Shown piece after piece: positions 16,928 to 26,803 of a stretch of 64,000 nt of DNA. Below the pieces are notes generated by a model that searched no databases, had not been told where the DNA came from, and saw only the letters and a program-made list of their open reading frames with translations. Numbering within the stretch: position 1 is the first letter of the stretch; each line of letters begins with the position of its first letter. The position numbers were made by a program, and so were the translations under genes. Source of the DNA: CAXXIC01 sp049315325 (lineage in GTDB: Bacteria > Bacteroidota > Bacteroidia > Bacteroidales > UBA7332); assembly GCA_049315325.1 (NCBI GenBank), contig JBMOKJ010000009.1, positions 1 to 64,000 on the forward strand, read 5' to 3'.

Positions 16928-19243
16928 ATGGAACAACTAAAAACCTTCAAACGCAGCATTAATCGACAATGGATTGCATTTTTGCTCATCTCATTTTTCG
17001 CTATTGGGTTTATAAAAGCAGCCTCTCCCGAATTGGGTTGGGGACCAGTGATAAAAACAGGCGGCAATGTGTACGTCGCTCCGAATGGAAATGACGACAA
17101 CGACGGCTCCATCGAGAAACCCTGGAAAACGCTCGCAAAAGCACAGAGCTACATCAAATCTCTCAAATCAGGCAATGGATTGCCAGATAAAGGCATCACC
17201 GTTTGGTTGCGTAGTGGTCGCTACGAGCTGTCTCCCACCCTTTCACTGAAAGCAGAAGACAGCGGCTCACCCGACAAACCAATCATCTACCGTGCTTTTA
17301 ACAACGAAGTGGTGACGCTATTTAACGGCAAAATCATCGAACCAGCGATGTGGAAACCACTAAATGCAGAAGCACGCAAAAGAGTTCACCCGAAAGCAAA
17401 CCCCGACAATCTACGCGAATTAGATGTTGCAGCTTTGAAGGTGCAAAATGCAGCTACTTTTCCTGAAAAGTTTATCAACTGGACGCTGTTCGACTTTGTG
17501 GTGGATGATGCACGACAGCCCATTTCTCAATGGCCGAACCTCAACGAGAATATCCGTGGCGTTAACGAACCTGGCTGGACTACCTGCAACGGTTCGAAAG
17601 ATGTGGTGTCGTTTTTCTATGGCGCTGGTGGAAAACCAACCGATGGGGATGCTACAGACGAATTAAATCTGGACGGAACGCATCGCATCGACCGTTGGCA
17701 GAAATCCATTGAAGAGGGTCACAACCTATGGATTAAAGGATTTTGGCGCATTCCGTGGGAAGCTCACACCGTAAAAGTGGCGGAAATAAACAACACGGAG
17801 AACTGGATAAAAATTGCGGTCAATGCCAATCAGGGAATGGGAAGCAAATACAGTCCGGCGGCAGACGATGCCAAAACCTACCGCGTAGGCGATGGAAAAG
17901 AGAAATGGTGTGCTATCAATTACCTCGACGAAATAGACCAACCGGGTGAATGGGCTTACGATTTCAAGGACAAAAAAATATACTACCTGCCTTCGAAAAA
18001 TTTAAGCAAAGTGACTGCATACATTGCCGACAAAAGCCAGGCAATTGTAACGCTGAACGGCGCTTCGAACATCCGATTTATCGCAATCACCGTCGAAGGA
18101 AGTCAAGGGAACGGTTTTGATTTGACCAACTCGAGCAACATTGAGGTGAATGGTTGTACTGTGCGTAACATTGGTGCAAACGGAATCAACGAAGCCAAAG
18201 GGATGAACAATGTGTTCCAATCGAACAACATTTATGCCACCGGAGCCATTGGTATCAACATCAAAAACACTGGCAATCGCGTTCAGTTACAAGCATCGAA
18301 CGATAAAGTCGTGAACAACCACATTCACCACACTGGCAAACTCTCCTACTCGTACGCTATTTTTGTGGAAAATAGCATTGGAATTTCGTTTACCAACAAC
18401 CTCATTCACGACATTCCAGCTGGCGGATTCAGCACCAAACTGATTAACAATTGCACGTTCGAATACAACGAATTACACAACATTGCACTCAAAGTATCCG
18501 ATATGGGAGGCTACTACGGCTACGGCGGTTGGACGTGCTATGGAAACGAAATTCGCTACAATTTCCTCCACCACATGAACCGTTCGAACGGTCTATACTC
18601 TGACGACGGAACAAGTGGCAAAAACTTCCACCACAACATCGTGCAAGGTGCCATCAAACCGTTCCTTTTCGGTGGTGGACATCACAACATCGGGCGTAAC
18701 AATCTAGTGGTTGAATGCAACTCTAGCGGATCGGCCGACGACCGCGGTATTGCCCGTAAATACTGGATTTCGAATAATTACGGAAAGGCTGTACGCGATA
18801 TGAAACCCGACGAAGAACCGTGGAAAAGCTACGGAAAACAGCTGATGAAGACCTACAACTATCCCGAAACAGACGCTTTGTGGAGTGCGACGCTCGACAC
18901 ACTGTGGCATCCTGAATTCCCGAACGGATGTAAGTTGATTGACAATGTAGAAGTGCAGGGGAAAGGATTCTCAAAATCAAAAAATGGCACTGTGACAATT
19001 GCAGACAATGTCTCGATTCCGAAAATCTCAGATGCAGCTTTTAAAGATTATGCCAATATGGATTTACGCACGGACAATCCTCAGGTTTTGAGTAAATTCC
19101 CAGATTTGAATTCGATTTTCCCGAAAATAGGATTAAAACTAGATGCGTATAGAACGCACCTTGTTACAAAAGCAGAAAGTGGAGGTTTGGAGAATCGTGG
19201 TGCAGCCGGCGACAAAGCCTATGAAGATGCTGTGAATCGCTGA
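16928..19243 (+). CDS. Secreted right-handed beta-helix glycosidase, GH141-like
   Basis: The 771-residue protein has a signal anchor or signal peptide (about 15-36), an N-terminal VYVAPNGNDDNDGS segment, and a long parallel beta-helix with Asn-rich rungs (about 370-610). It shares the landmarks WIKGFWRIPW and GEWAYDFKDKKIYYLP with the 33850-36003 protein. This architecture matches GH141 and related enzymes, and a characterized GH141 member is an alpha-L-fucosidase. That activity would suit the fucose module, but the assignment is by resemblance only and no catalytic residue was located. It is the last gene of the plus-strand operon, ending before a strong hairpin. Confidence 0.7.
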   Translation: MEQLKTFKRSINRQWIAFLLISFFAIGFIKAASPELGWGPVIKTGGNVYVAPNGNDDNDGSIEKPWKTLAKAQSYIKSLKSGNGLPDKGITVWLRSGRYELSPTLSLKAEDSGSPDKPIIYRAFNNEVVTLFNGKIIEPAMWKPLNAEARKRVHPKANPDNLRELDVAALKVQNAATFPEKFINWTLFDFVVDDARQPISQWPNLNENIRGVNEPGWTTCNGSKDVVSFFYGAGGKPTDGDATDELNLDGTHRIDRWQKSIEEGHNLWIKGFWRIPWEAHTVKVAEINNTENWIKIAVNANQGMGSKYSPAADDAKTYRVGDGKEKWCAINYLDEIDQPGEWAYDFKDKKIYYLPSKNLSKVTAYIADKSQAIVTLNGASNIRFIAITVEGSQGNGFDLTNSSNIEVNGCTVRNIGANGINEAKGMNNVFQSNNIYATGAIGINIKNTGNRVQLQASNDKVVNNHIHHTGKLSYSYAIFVENSIGISFTNNLIHDIPAGGFSTKLINNCTFEYNELHNIALKVSDMGGYYGYGGWTCYGNEIRYNFLHHMNRSNGLYSDDGTSGKNFHHNIVQGAIKPFLFGGGHHNIGRNNLVVECNSSGSADDRGIARKYWISNNYGKAVRDMKPDEEPWKSYGKQLMKTYNYPETDALWSATLDTLWHPEFPNGCKLIDNVEVQGKGFSKSKNGTVTIADNVSIPKISDAAFKDYANMDLRTDNPQVLSKFPDLNSIFPKIGLKLDAYRTHLVTKAESGGLENRGAAGDKAYEDAVNR

Positions 19244-19267
19244 GAAATCACAGCTAAATAAGTCATC

Positions 19268-19301
19268 AAAATAGTCTGTTAGCTTACTAACAGACTATTT
19301 T
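19268..19301. terminator. Bidirectional terminator between convergent operons
   Basis: A perfect 15-bp stem (arms 19268-19282 and 19287-19301; core ATAGTCTGTTAG/CTAACAGACTAT) with a 4-nt loop CTTA is flanked by A- and T-rich runs. It lies between the plus-strand operon ending at 19243 and the minus-strand genes. It overlaps the TAG stop codon of the DUF4861 gene. Confidence 0.92.
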
Positions 19302-20575
19302 ATTTTTATAACAAAACGACGGCTTAGCTTTAATGCTTCGTATTTAACTGTATTTACAAAGAATTGCCTATCCAAAAATGCATTGTTCTGAAGTTCCCAT
19401 GCAGCCAAAACGTTATATTTGATGGAATGGTTATCTCCTGGTTTTAGTTTTGCGCACCAAGTATAAATGATGCCACTGCCTTTGTCAGGTGTATCGAAGG
19501 CATTTACGAAATTCTGATTTGGTACTAGAAGAGCTAAACCAATGGTAAACTCTTTATTGTACGACTGTTTATCGTGTGTAATCATCGCCTTTTGCCCATA
19601 AAAACACTCACTCTGAAAAGGCTGATTATTGTTGTTGTGAACAAGACCTGTCACAAAAGCACAATTTTCGGGGAGTTTTGAGTAAACAATCTGATTTTCG
19701 CAGCCATAACTTCCACCCCAAATGGTTACAATCTGCGAAAAATTTATTTTTTGAGTCCCAATATTCCAACCTTCAAAATCGAGACGAAAAAGAGCGCGTA
19801 CAACACCTTTATTGATTAAAGTGTATCGGGTTGAATCAACAATATCAACCGTTTGATTAGCTAAAACGCCTAATCTCACAAGACTATCTCCTTGCATCAA
19901 CGCCAATCCTCCCAATCCAAACGACTGTCCGACACTCAAAATATCGCGTCCCCAATCAGCCATCACGTGATAGGTATCACCTGGAAATCCATCCGGCTTT
20001 ATGCCAACATTATCCAACACCATTTTATCCGTTTTCTTACCGAAAAGATCGCGGCAATTTCGCCCATCAAAGTAATGTCTATATCCCATTTTATCGTTTT
20101 CCCAAGCAATCCCATCCATTTGGTATGGATAACCAAATGTACCTCGTAAATTATTCTTTCCGTGTACATCTTTAGTGAGTTCAACTACTTTACCTGGAGT
20201 TGTCATTTTACCATACCGTACATTGGCTCGTTGTTTGAATTGTGGATATTGATTTGCAGATACCCATTTGATAGTCAACCTCTTTTTTTCAGATTTAGTC
20301 AGTGTAAGCAAAAAAGCCAATTCGTCCCAAGCGCCATCGCCATTGATATCATCTACTTGAGATGGAATCCATCTGCCATATTGATCTAACAAGGCAGGCA
20401 ATAAATTGGTGCTTTCAAAACAGATATTTTGGCGCTGGATAACAATCGGTTGATCGATTAATAGGGTATCGGCTGTATTGCAAATCAATACACATTTTGG
20501 TTTTGATTTAGCAGAAAGTCCACAATCGACTAACACAAATATGGCTATTACTATTATTCTAAAATAAGTTCTCAT
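19295..20575 (-). CDS. Secreted DUF4861 domain protein
   Basis: The 426-residue protein has a signal peptide (about 1-22) and the DUF4861 pattern throughout: IPSQVDDINGDGAWDELAFL, a calcium-motif-like DxNxDG segment, then a beta-rich region (YHVMADWGRDILSVGQSFGLGG). The family is common in polysaccharide-degrading loci and has no assigned reaction that I can name with certainty. It is the last gene of the minus-strand locus, 10 bp after its neighbour, and its stop codon lies within the terminator stem. A role on the exported or periplasmic oligosaccharide is inferred from context. Confidence 0.72.
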   Translation of the reverse strand: MRTYFRIIVIAIFVLVDCGLSAKSKPKCVLICNTADTLLIDQPIVIQRQNICFESTNLLPALLDQYGRWIPSQVDDINGDGAWDELAFLLTLTKSEKKRLTIKWVSANQYPQFKQRANVRYGKMTTPGKVVELTKDVHGKNNLRGTFGYPYQMDGIAWENDKMGYRHYFDGRNCRDLFGKKTDKMVLDNVGIKPDGFPGDTYHVMADWGRDILSVGQSFGLGGLALMQGDSLVRLGVLANQTVDIVDSTRYTLINKGVVRALFRLDFEGWNIGTQKINFSQIVTIWGGSYGCENQIVYSKLPENCAFVTGLVHNNNNQPFQSECFYGQKAMITHDKQSYNKEFTIGLALLVPNQNFVNAFDTPDKGSGIIYTWCAKLKPGDNHSIKYNVLAAWELQNNAFLDRQFFVNTVKYEALKLSRRFVIKIK

Positions 20576-20585
20576 TCTTTAAATT

Positions 20586-22334
20586 CTAAAGTTTTCTATA
20601 TTTATCCACTGAATAACCTATTCCTTTTTTATAGAAATAATTTGGTCCGACAAAGATAAACGCATTTGGTTTATAAAGTGAAGCACAAGTCGATTCTTGT
20701 TTTTTAAGTTTCTGGAAATCGCTCCAAGCTTCATCGTAGGTCTTGATGGCTTTCTGAATGGCGGTTTTATCGTATTTCCCTGTTTTATCTCCCTCGAATC
20801 CTAATGACATAACTTCCCATCCAGCAGCAATGATGCGATGAAGATAGAGTCCGTACAACGACGAAACGCGGATGTAAGCGTCGTCTTTCGGCTGTTTCGA
20901 TTTCACCAAGCGACTTAGCGCGACGATAGAGTCCCAAAGCTGTGCAGATTGTTGCTTTTCGGCTACGGCATCCTTCAAAACACCTTTCGAATAGAGCTCA
21001 GAAAATTGTTCGTAGAGTATTCCTTCGGACGGATATTTCTTGGCTTCCAACGAATCGAATGGCTCGCAACCTGACAAAAATTCGTCGCGCATCCAAAACG
21101 CCCAATCGGCTTTCATTGGAAATTTGGCAGACATGTGACCGCGCAATATTGCTTTAGCCGAAAGCAGACAGAGTTGTCGAAATGCCTTTCGCGAAGCTGT
21201 AGTGGTCATTCCCTGAACATCCATAAAACGATTGAACGCCGCCTCTTCTGTCAAGTTGGGATTGTTGGCCCATGCACTTAGCACAAAAGCATTCAGTCGT
21301 GGCCAGAATTCATTGCTTACATACGGACCGACCCATCCGCCGCCTCGACTCCACGAATAAATTCCTGCAAAGTTGAGACTCTTTTTGATGTCGTTCAGGC
21401 AATTGGGGTGCTTCGACAAATCGTACTCTTCGAACCCATTGATTACACCATTCATCACATAATTGGGATAGGCTCCCTTGCCTTCGTATTCACGCTGACA
21501 CTGCACCTCAATCACCTGACGATGCTTCCCGATTCCCAAACAAGGATTGAAAGGATAGGTGCGCTGATAATCGCCTTGAATATGCTTAATCGAGAAAACG
21601 AGGTTTTTGTGTGGTTCGATGCGATTCGACACATTCAAATAATAGACTGGGTCGTTGTGGAAACCACCTATCGACCAAGTACGATAGATGATCGTCTTAT
21701 TTTGTTTTACACAAACTTCATCACGCAAAAGACTCAGCAGTTTGATGTGACTCTCTGCTCCGTTCGAAATCGGGTTGTTACCGGTATGAAAAGGCACATT
21801 ATTAAGGTACGTTTCACCTGTACGAATCACTAAGCCATCAAGATCTGGGAATTTGCGAAACAGTTCGGCGAACATCTGTTTGTGTAGCTCGACAGTCAGT
21901 GGTTTCTCAAACGAAATTTTGCCGTTGGCATCGCACACTTGCGATTTGTATTTCTCGACCAGCTTCTTTGGCAAAACAACGATATCGGTAAAGTAATAAG
22001 CTTTGATGCCGGCAGCGTGAGCCGCTTTTATGTTGGCACGAATAACAGCAGAAATGGAGTCTGACCAGTTTCGCTCCTTGCTTCCTAGAGGGAAAAGTGA
22101 CGCGTCGAATGCATCGAACGTGACAGCAGCCGTTGGGAAAATAAAATCGTTGAGCACCTGCGCATTGAATCCACTTTTCCGCACGTATTCAGGGTTTGTA
22201 AATGCTGATTTAGTGAGTGCTTCCCCAGGGTTGTGATGCACCATATCCATTATGAATTCGGGCTTTTGAGCGAGGAGGTTCAACACCATTAAAGAAGTAA
22301 AGACAATGAGCAAAATTTTTCTACTGCAATTCAT
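20586..22334 (-). CDS. Secreted TIM-barrel glycoside hydrolase-like protein, unassigned
   Basis: The 582-residue protein has a signal peptide ending near LLAQ (about 22). A (beta/alpha)8-like body shows FDAFDASLFP, AAGIKAYYFTDIVVL, LDGLVIRTGETY and YRTWSIGGFH, which look like barrel strands carrying acidic residues. NPCLGIGKHRQVIEVQCQRE then resembles the alpha-glucuronidase-like GH67 group, but I cannot confirm that family. The C-terminal part (about 380-560) is helical. It lies between GH42 and DUF4861 genes in one operon. A uronidase-type role would complement the lyases. Confidence 0.55.
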   Translation of the reverse strand: MNCSRKILLIVFTSLMVLNLLAQKPEFIMDMVHHNPGEALTKSAFTNPEYVRKSGFNAQVLNDFIFPTAAVTFDAFDASLFPLGSKERNWSDSISAVIRANIKAAHAAGIKAYYFTDIVVLPKKLVEKYKSQVCDANGKISFEKPLTVELHKQMFAELFRKFPDLDGLVIRTGETYLNNVPFHTGNNPISNGAESHIKLLSLLRDEVCVKQNKTIIYRTWSIGGFHNDPVYYLNVSNRIEPHKNLVFSIKHIQGDYQRTYPFNPCLGIGKHRQVIEVQCQREYEGKGAYPNYVMNGVINGFEEYDLSKHPNCLNDIKKSLNFAGIYSWSRGGGWVGPYVSNEFWPRLNAFVLSAWANNPNLTEEAAFNRFMDVQGMTTTASRKAFRQLCLLSAKAILRGHMSAKFPMKADWAFWMRDEFLSGCEPFDSLEAKKYPSEGILYEQFSELYSKGVLKDAVAEKQQSAQLWDSIVALSRLVKSKQPKDDAYIRVSSLYGLYLHRIIAAGWEVMSLGFEGDKTGKYDKTAIQKAIKTYDEAWSDFQKLKKQESTCASLYKPNAFIFVGPNYFYKKGIGYSVDKYRKL

Positions 22335-22355
22335 AAATTCACTATTTAAATCAAA

Positions 22356-24425
22356 TTATCTTTTTTTCAATATTCTATAATCAAGTGGTTTCACAGAGGT
22401 TGTATCGGTGAGTAGTTCATTGGTCAGCGCATCTCTAAAGGGTTCGCGGAGGGTAATCAACTGCTTCGTTTTGGAGTAATTTATGGCATACACAAACTGT
22501 CCCTTTTGACCTTCAACCTCGGTAATCTCCATCAACTCGTTGTTTGAAATCACCCTCGGTTTGATGTTTGCCGATTTCAACGCCAAATCGACCATTCTTG
22601 AAGCCACTTTTTCGTCAACTACCGACCCTATATAAGACACAGAACCGTTACCGTATTTATTTTGAGTTAACACAGGTTTTCCCTCAAAAAAGCGACTGCT
22701 GTAGAACCCAATCGGAGTAGCCGATTTCAGCGAAAACAGATCGTGCCAAAGTCCACAAGTAAATGCTGAAGTATCGTTTGCAAAGTGCAATTTCGTCGAC
22801 TCTTGAGCCATCAAAGCATGTTGCTCTTCCATTTCAATGCCAGCCAACTCTTCAATCGAAGCATTCAGAATCCGACCAAACGATTTCACATCGTCGTTTC
22901 TCAAACCCGTCATGCAGGTGATTATGAGTGTTGCGCCGTGCTGCGCCGCTTGTTTCAATCGTTGGCAAACGTCGTCGTTGGCAAGCACCATCGAAGGCAC
23001 AACTATCAATTTATACTTGTCGAAACTGCTGTTTGAAGAGACCAAATCAACCGTAGCAGAGGCATTTCGTAGGGTGCGATAATACTTAAACACCTCACGC
23101 ATATACCTGAAATCCATTGCGAATCGTCCATCTTCGAATGCCCAATCGTTTTTGTAATCTCGGATAACGGCCACTTCTGAAGTAGGAAGCGTCTGTCCCG
23201 TAACAGCTCTTATTTTTCCTAAATCCGTCGCTACTTGTTCCGCTTCTTTGAAGCGACGTCGTGGCACATTATCATCGTCGAGCACACCCACCATCACATG
23301 TTCGTGACCTGCAGGAAATGTTCGGAAAGAGAAAAAGCTAATTCCCGCTGCACCTTGCGCCACCTCTTGCAACGACCACAGCCGAACCGTGCCTGGCTCC
23401 ACGATTTTGCGCTGATTGCCTGCCGTTCTTCCAATTTGCGCCTCGGTCACCCAAAACGGAAAAGGTTTTGCGCCACGCATTTGCGAAAGCGCCATCGATG
23501 CCATGTGTGGGGTGTAGTCAAACGGTCCTTTATTGCCATATTCGTTCTCTAGCGTCCAGCCATACGGATAGTTGTCAATCGACATAAAATCGCATGTGTG
23601 TCCAAATTTATAGAGGTCTAGTTGATACAGAAAACCACTCGAACAGATGTTATGCGTCACGTTTACGCTTGGCAACTCTGCCTTGATGGCGTTTCGCTGC
23701 AAGTTGTAAAAATCAATGGCACAATCAGAATAAAACTCTTGGTAATTTTGAAAACAGGAGGGATTATCGCCCTTGCGAGGAAGGTATATTTCGTCGAAAC
23801 TTTTCACTTGTTGGCTCCAGAATGATAAGTTCCATGCACTATTTAGATTTTCAATCGTTTTATATTTGATTTTCAACCAATCTGCAAACTTTTTCCGGCA
23901 AACAGAGCAGTAGCAATAAGGCTCTTCGGCCATCAGCTCGTTATCTACCTGAAATGCAATGATGTCGCTGTTTCCCTTAAATTCGTGTGCAAGTGCTTTC
24001 GCTATTTTGAAGCAGTAATCCCGATAAATCGGATTGTTGAGACAGGCATGTCGACGCTTTCCGAAAGGTTTTCGTTCACCTGTGGCAGTTACCTGCATGA
24101 TATTGGGATGTTTATCGTACATCCATTTCGGAATCGCAGCAGTAGGTGTTGCCAGAAAACTCTTTACTCCCGATTTGGATAAGATTTGTACAGCATTTGT
24201 CAGCCACGAAAAGTCGTATTCGCCCTCTTGCGGCTCCATCGAATCCCACACCAAATCGCCCATTCGTGCTACATTGAATCCGGCTTGCTTCATCAATTTC
24301 GCATCGATTTCAACTTGTTGTGTTGTCAGATTGTTGGGATAATAAGCAGCCCCGACGTACTCTGGAGTCTGAGCAAAGGCAGTCAGACAAGCAAAGACAA
24401 ACAAAACAACAAATCTATTCCGCAT
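22356..24425 (-). CDS. Secreted beta-galactosidase-like enzyme, GH42
   Basis: The 689-residue protein has a signal peptide (about 1-18) and then the GH42 barrel from YVGAAYYPNN. The acid/base is Glu163 in QVDNELM and the nucleophile is probably Glu328 in WVTEAQIG. A Cys cluster (CYCSVCRKKF, about 171-180) recalls the zinc site of GH42. A trimerization-like domain follows (about 400-600, DLVSSNSSFDKYKLIVVPS). It would release beta-linked galactose, or arabinose, from imported oligosaccharides in the periplasm. It is tightly linked to both neighbours (gaps of 2 and 21 bp). Confidence 0.88.
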   Translation of the reverse strand: MRNRFVVLFVFACLTAFAQTPEYVGAAYYPNNLTTQQVEIDAKLMKQAGFNVARMGDLVWDSMEPQEGEYDFSWLTNAVQILSKSGVKSFLATPTAAIPKWMYDKHPNIMQVTATGERKPFGKRRHACLNNPIYRDYCFKIAKALAHEFKGNSDIIAFQVDNELMAEEPYCYCSVCRKKFADWLKIKYKTIENLNSAWNLSFWSQQVKSFDEIYLPRKGDNPSCFQNYQEFYSDCAIDFYNLQRNAIKAELPSVNVTHNICSSGFLYQLDLYKFGHTCDFMSIDNYPYGWTLENEYGNKGPFDYTPHMASMALSQMRGAKPFPFWVTEAQIGRTAGNQRKIVEPGTVRLWSLQEVAQGAAGISFFSFRTFPAGHEHVMVGVLDDDNVPRRRFKEAEQVATDLGKIRAVTGQTLPTSEVAVIRDYKNDWAFEDGRFAMDFRYMREVFKYYRTLRNASATVDLVSSNSSFDKYKLIVVPSMVLANDDVCQRLKQAAQHGATLIITCMTGLRNDDVKSFGRILNASIEELAGIEMEEQHALMAQESTKLHFANDTSAFTCGLWHDLFSLKSATPIGFYSSRFFEGKPVLTQNKYGNGSVSYIGSVVDEKVASRMVDLALKSANIKPRVISNNELMEITEVEGQKGQFVYAINYSKTKQLITLREPFRDALTNELLTDTTSVKPLDYRILKKR

Positions 24426-24427
24426 AG

Positions 24428-26767
24428 TTAATTCTGATTTACTGTCACTACAATCGATTGGAGCGGTTCTACCGTGTATTTTCGTTTACCATAAAGTCGG
24501 TTTTCGCCCCACGGCTTCGCTTTTTGAAGGCTCATTTCAGCTAAAATAGTCGTTTGAGCGCTCATATTAGTTGGGTTGGTAATCTTTAATTTTACCGATT
24601 TTCCGTTACACGAAATAATTTCGGCATGCAATTGATCGAAAGTGGCGACTGTTTTTTTGTCTAAATCAACATAAACACCTGGTAATTCGATGATGGTAAG
24701 GAGCAAATCCGTCTCTGCCCAAGTAGAGCCAGGGAAGATTTCACCAATGCCTTCGTACCAATCGGTGGTACTCACCCGCTCGTTGATCCATCCGTCCTGC
24801 ATTCCTTTGATGGGTCTGTCTGGGCGCGACATATATTGCGGTATAGCTTGAGCAATTTCTTGCAACAATGTCAGGTATTTCAGATTACCGGTGGCACGAT
24901 ACAAGCGAAGCAACGCCAAACCCGAATGTGTGCAAATACCCGGTGAGCCGTGCTTGTTTTGCGTATTTGCAAATACTGCTCCAGTGGTTTTCATATCCAT
25001 TTGTCCAAACAAAGAAGCTTTCGGAAACTGATAATCATAAGACATCACCCAAGTCGAAAACTGAGCCGCGGTTTCGGCAGTATAAGTCAGCCATTTTTGA
25101 TCTCCCGTGACTTCGTACAATTCCGCAAACGATTCGAGTATTCCATAAAGCGATTCACTATCGGGATTTTGCAGCGCGTCGCCGGGACCGCCAGTGCTGA
25201 TGCCTTTGGCGATGTAGTCGTCGTACATCTGCTGTGCCGACTCGCACGCCACTTGCAGATACGTTTTATCGTTATAATATTTCGAGGCAAAGACCAACGC
25301 CGCCGGAGCTAAACCGCCACCAGTGGAGCCACCAACGGCAATTTCACCTGTCTGACTATCGACAAATTGTCCGAATTGACGATTGTTTTTCCAAAGTCGA
25401 ACAAAAGCATCAGCGACGCCTCTCGTTCCTTGTTCCCATGAGGGTTTCACGGTGATTTTCTGCAACTTCATCAACTCAAATTGTTTGATGATATAATACA
25501 ACGCATCGGCACTTTTGCGTACAAGGTGCCAGTTTTTCGATTGCGGTTTGCGAATATCGCCTCCGTACCATTTATTGCCTTTTTCGCCACTGTCCCAGAA
25601 AAATCCGGAAGGTGAAATCCCGTTTGGAAACAACCAATCGAAATTGGCTATGACATTACGACGCGTACTTTCATCTCCCGAAAAGAGCAACGGATAGGTG
25701 CTAATCATTCCACCCGTCCAGCCAATTTGCCAATCCTGGAGAAACATATTTCGCCCACCCACAGAGTAATAGCCCCATTCTGGAACAAAATTATAGCTAT
25801 TGAATTTCTTTTCCAGGATGGTATAACAAGTAGAAAGAGGTACCTGCGGAACAAACTCTGGTGAAGGCGACAGATCCTTGCGGATAGTGAGGTATTTATC
25901 GAAAAGCGACTGAACGGTTGGCGCATCAAAGGTGTGAACGCGAAAAACAAGTTTCACTTCATCCCCTACTTTGAAATCAGCAGGAAGATCGACCGATGGT
26001 GCCTGATTGTCACAAATTTGGTATTTGAAGCGTTCGCGCACCAAAGGAGAACAGAGCGACACAATGGCTGTTTGTCGGTCGCTTGTCTCTTCTATATTTA
26101 TTCCATAATCGCCGTAAACATTGGCTTGTGAGGTGGTCAAGAAAAATCCCATTTTGGTTTTGACAGACTGAAAACCGATAGATGGCAACGCCATACTGCC
26201 ACTCCGCTCTTGGATAAGAGACGGGCCGTCTGAAATATTGAGGCGAGGAACGTCGGTGATAATCGTTGGTTTGTCTTTGCCGATGTCTCGAGCATCATTG
26301 AGTTTAGGTGAATAAGGAATTCGGCGCGACTCGAAGCGATTACCATTGTAAACAGCTGCCGGCATCAACACGTAGTTGGCTTTATCCCAGTCTGCAAATT
26401 GAAATTCCACCGCCACAGCAGCCGATTTTTCGGCTCCTTTCGTCAATCGAAAAACAATAGTGTTTTCGACTGTTTTGTATTCACCTACTATTGATTTTGA
26501 GGTCGTCGAGATTTCCCAAAGTGCCGTTTGTGTAGTGATAGTGGAAGGTTGATTGCCCTTAGACACAGCAGTAGAACGACCAACTAGTTTATTCGACAGC
26601 GAATGGTCGTAATTTTTCACGACAAATCGCACGTCGTATGGAAGTTGATTTGGAGCAGCATTCGCAGCACCAAAACGACAAAATAGCATCAAAAAAATGC
26701 CGATAACCGCTTTGTACAAAAAACTCACAGAACTCTGATTATCAACAGAGTATTCAGAATGATTCAT
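24428..26767 (-). CDS. Secreted (alpha/alpha)6-toroid protein, unassigned hydrolase-like
   Basis: The 779-residue protein has a hydrophobic export segment (about 17-37) after an unusually long polar start, so the true start could be later. An N-terminal beta-sandwich (about 40-290) precedes a helical toroid (about 310-690) with repeated Trp and Tyr rich helices (LQDWQIGWTGGM, CTHSGLALLRLYRATGN, GSTWAETDLLL), then a small beta domain. The shape recalls GH105, GH88 or GH127-type enzymes, but no family motif is certain. It lies 2 bp from the GH42 gene, so translational coupling and a shared substrate are likely. Confidence 0.6.
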   Translation of the reverse strand: MNHSEYSVDNQSSVSFLYKAVIGIFLMLFCRFGAANAAPNQLPYDVRFVVKNYDHSLSNKLVGRSTAVSKGNQPSTITTQTALWEISTTSKSIVGEYKTVENTIVFRLTKGAEKSAAVAVEFQFADWDKANYVLMPAAVYNGNRFESRRIPYSPKLNDARDIGKDKPTIITDVPRLNISDGPSLIQERSGSMALPSIGFQSVKTKMGFFLTTSQANVYGDYGINIEETSDRQTAIVSLCSPLVRERFKYQICDNQAPSVDLPADFKVGDEVKLVFRVHTFDAPTVQSLFDKYLTIRKDLSPSPEFVPQVPLSTCYTILEKKFNSYNFVPEWGYYSVGGRNMFLQDWQIGWTGGMISTYPLLFSGDESTRRNVIANFDWLFPNGISPSGFFWDSGEKGNKWYGGDIRKPQSKNWHLVRKSADALYYIIKQFELMKLQKITVKPSWEQGTRGVADAFVRLWKNNRQFGQFVDSQTGEIAVGGSTGGGLAPAALVFASKYYNDKTYLQVACESAQQMYDDYIAKGISTGGPGDALQNPDSESLYGILESFAELYEVTGDQKWLTYTAETAAQFSTWVMSYDYQFPKASLFGQMDMKTTGAVFANTQNKHGSPGICTHSGLALLRLYRATGNLKYLTLLQEIAQAIPQYMSRPDRPIKGMQDGWINERVSTTDWYEGIGEIFPGSTWAETDLLLTIIELPGVYVDLDKKTVATFDQLHAEIISCNGKSVKLKITNPTNMSAQTTILAEMSLQKAKPWGENRLYGKRKYTVEPLQSIVVTVNQN

Positions 26768-26803
26768 TCTAATTAAACTTTAAAAGGATTGCAAATGTAC
26801 CCA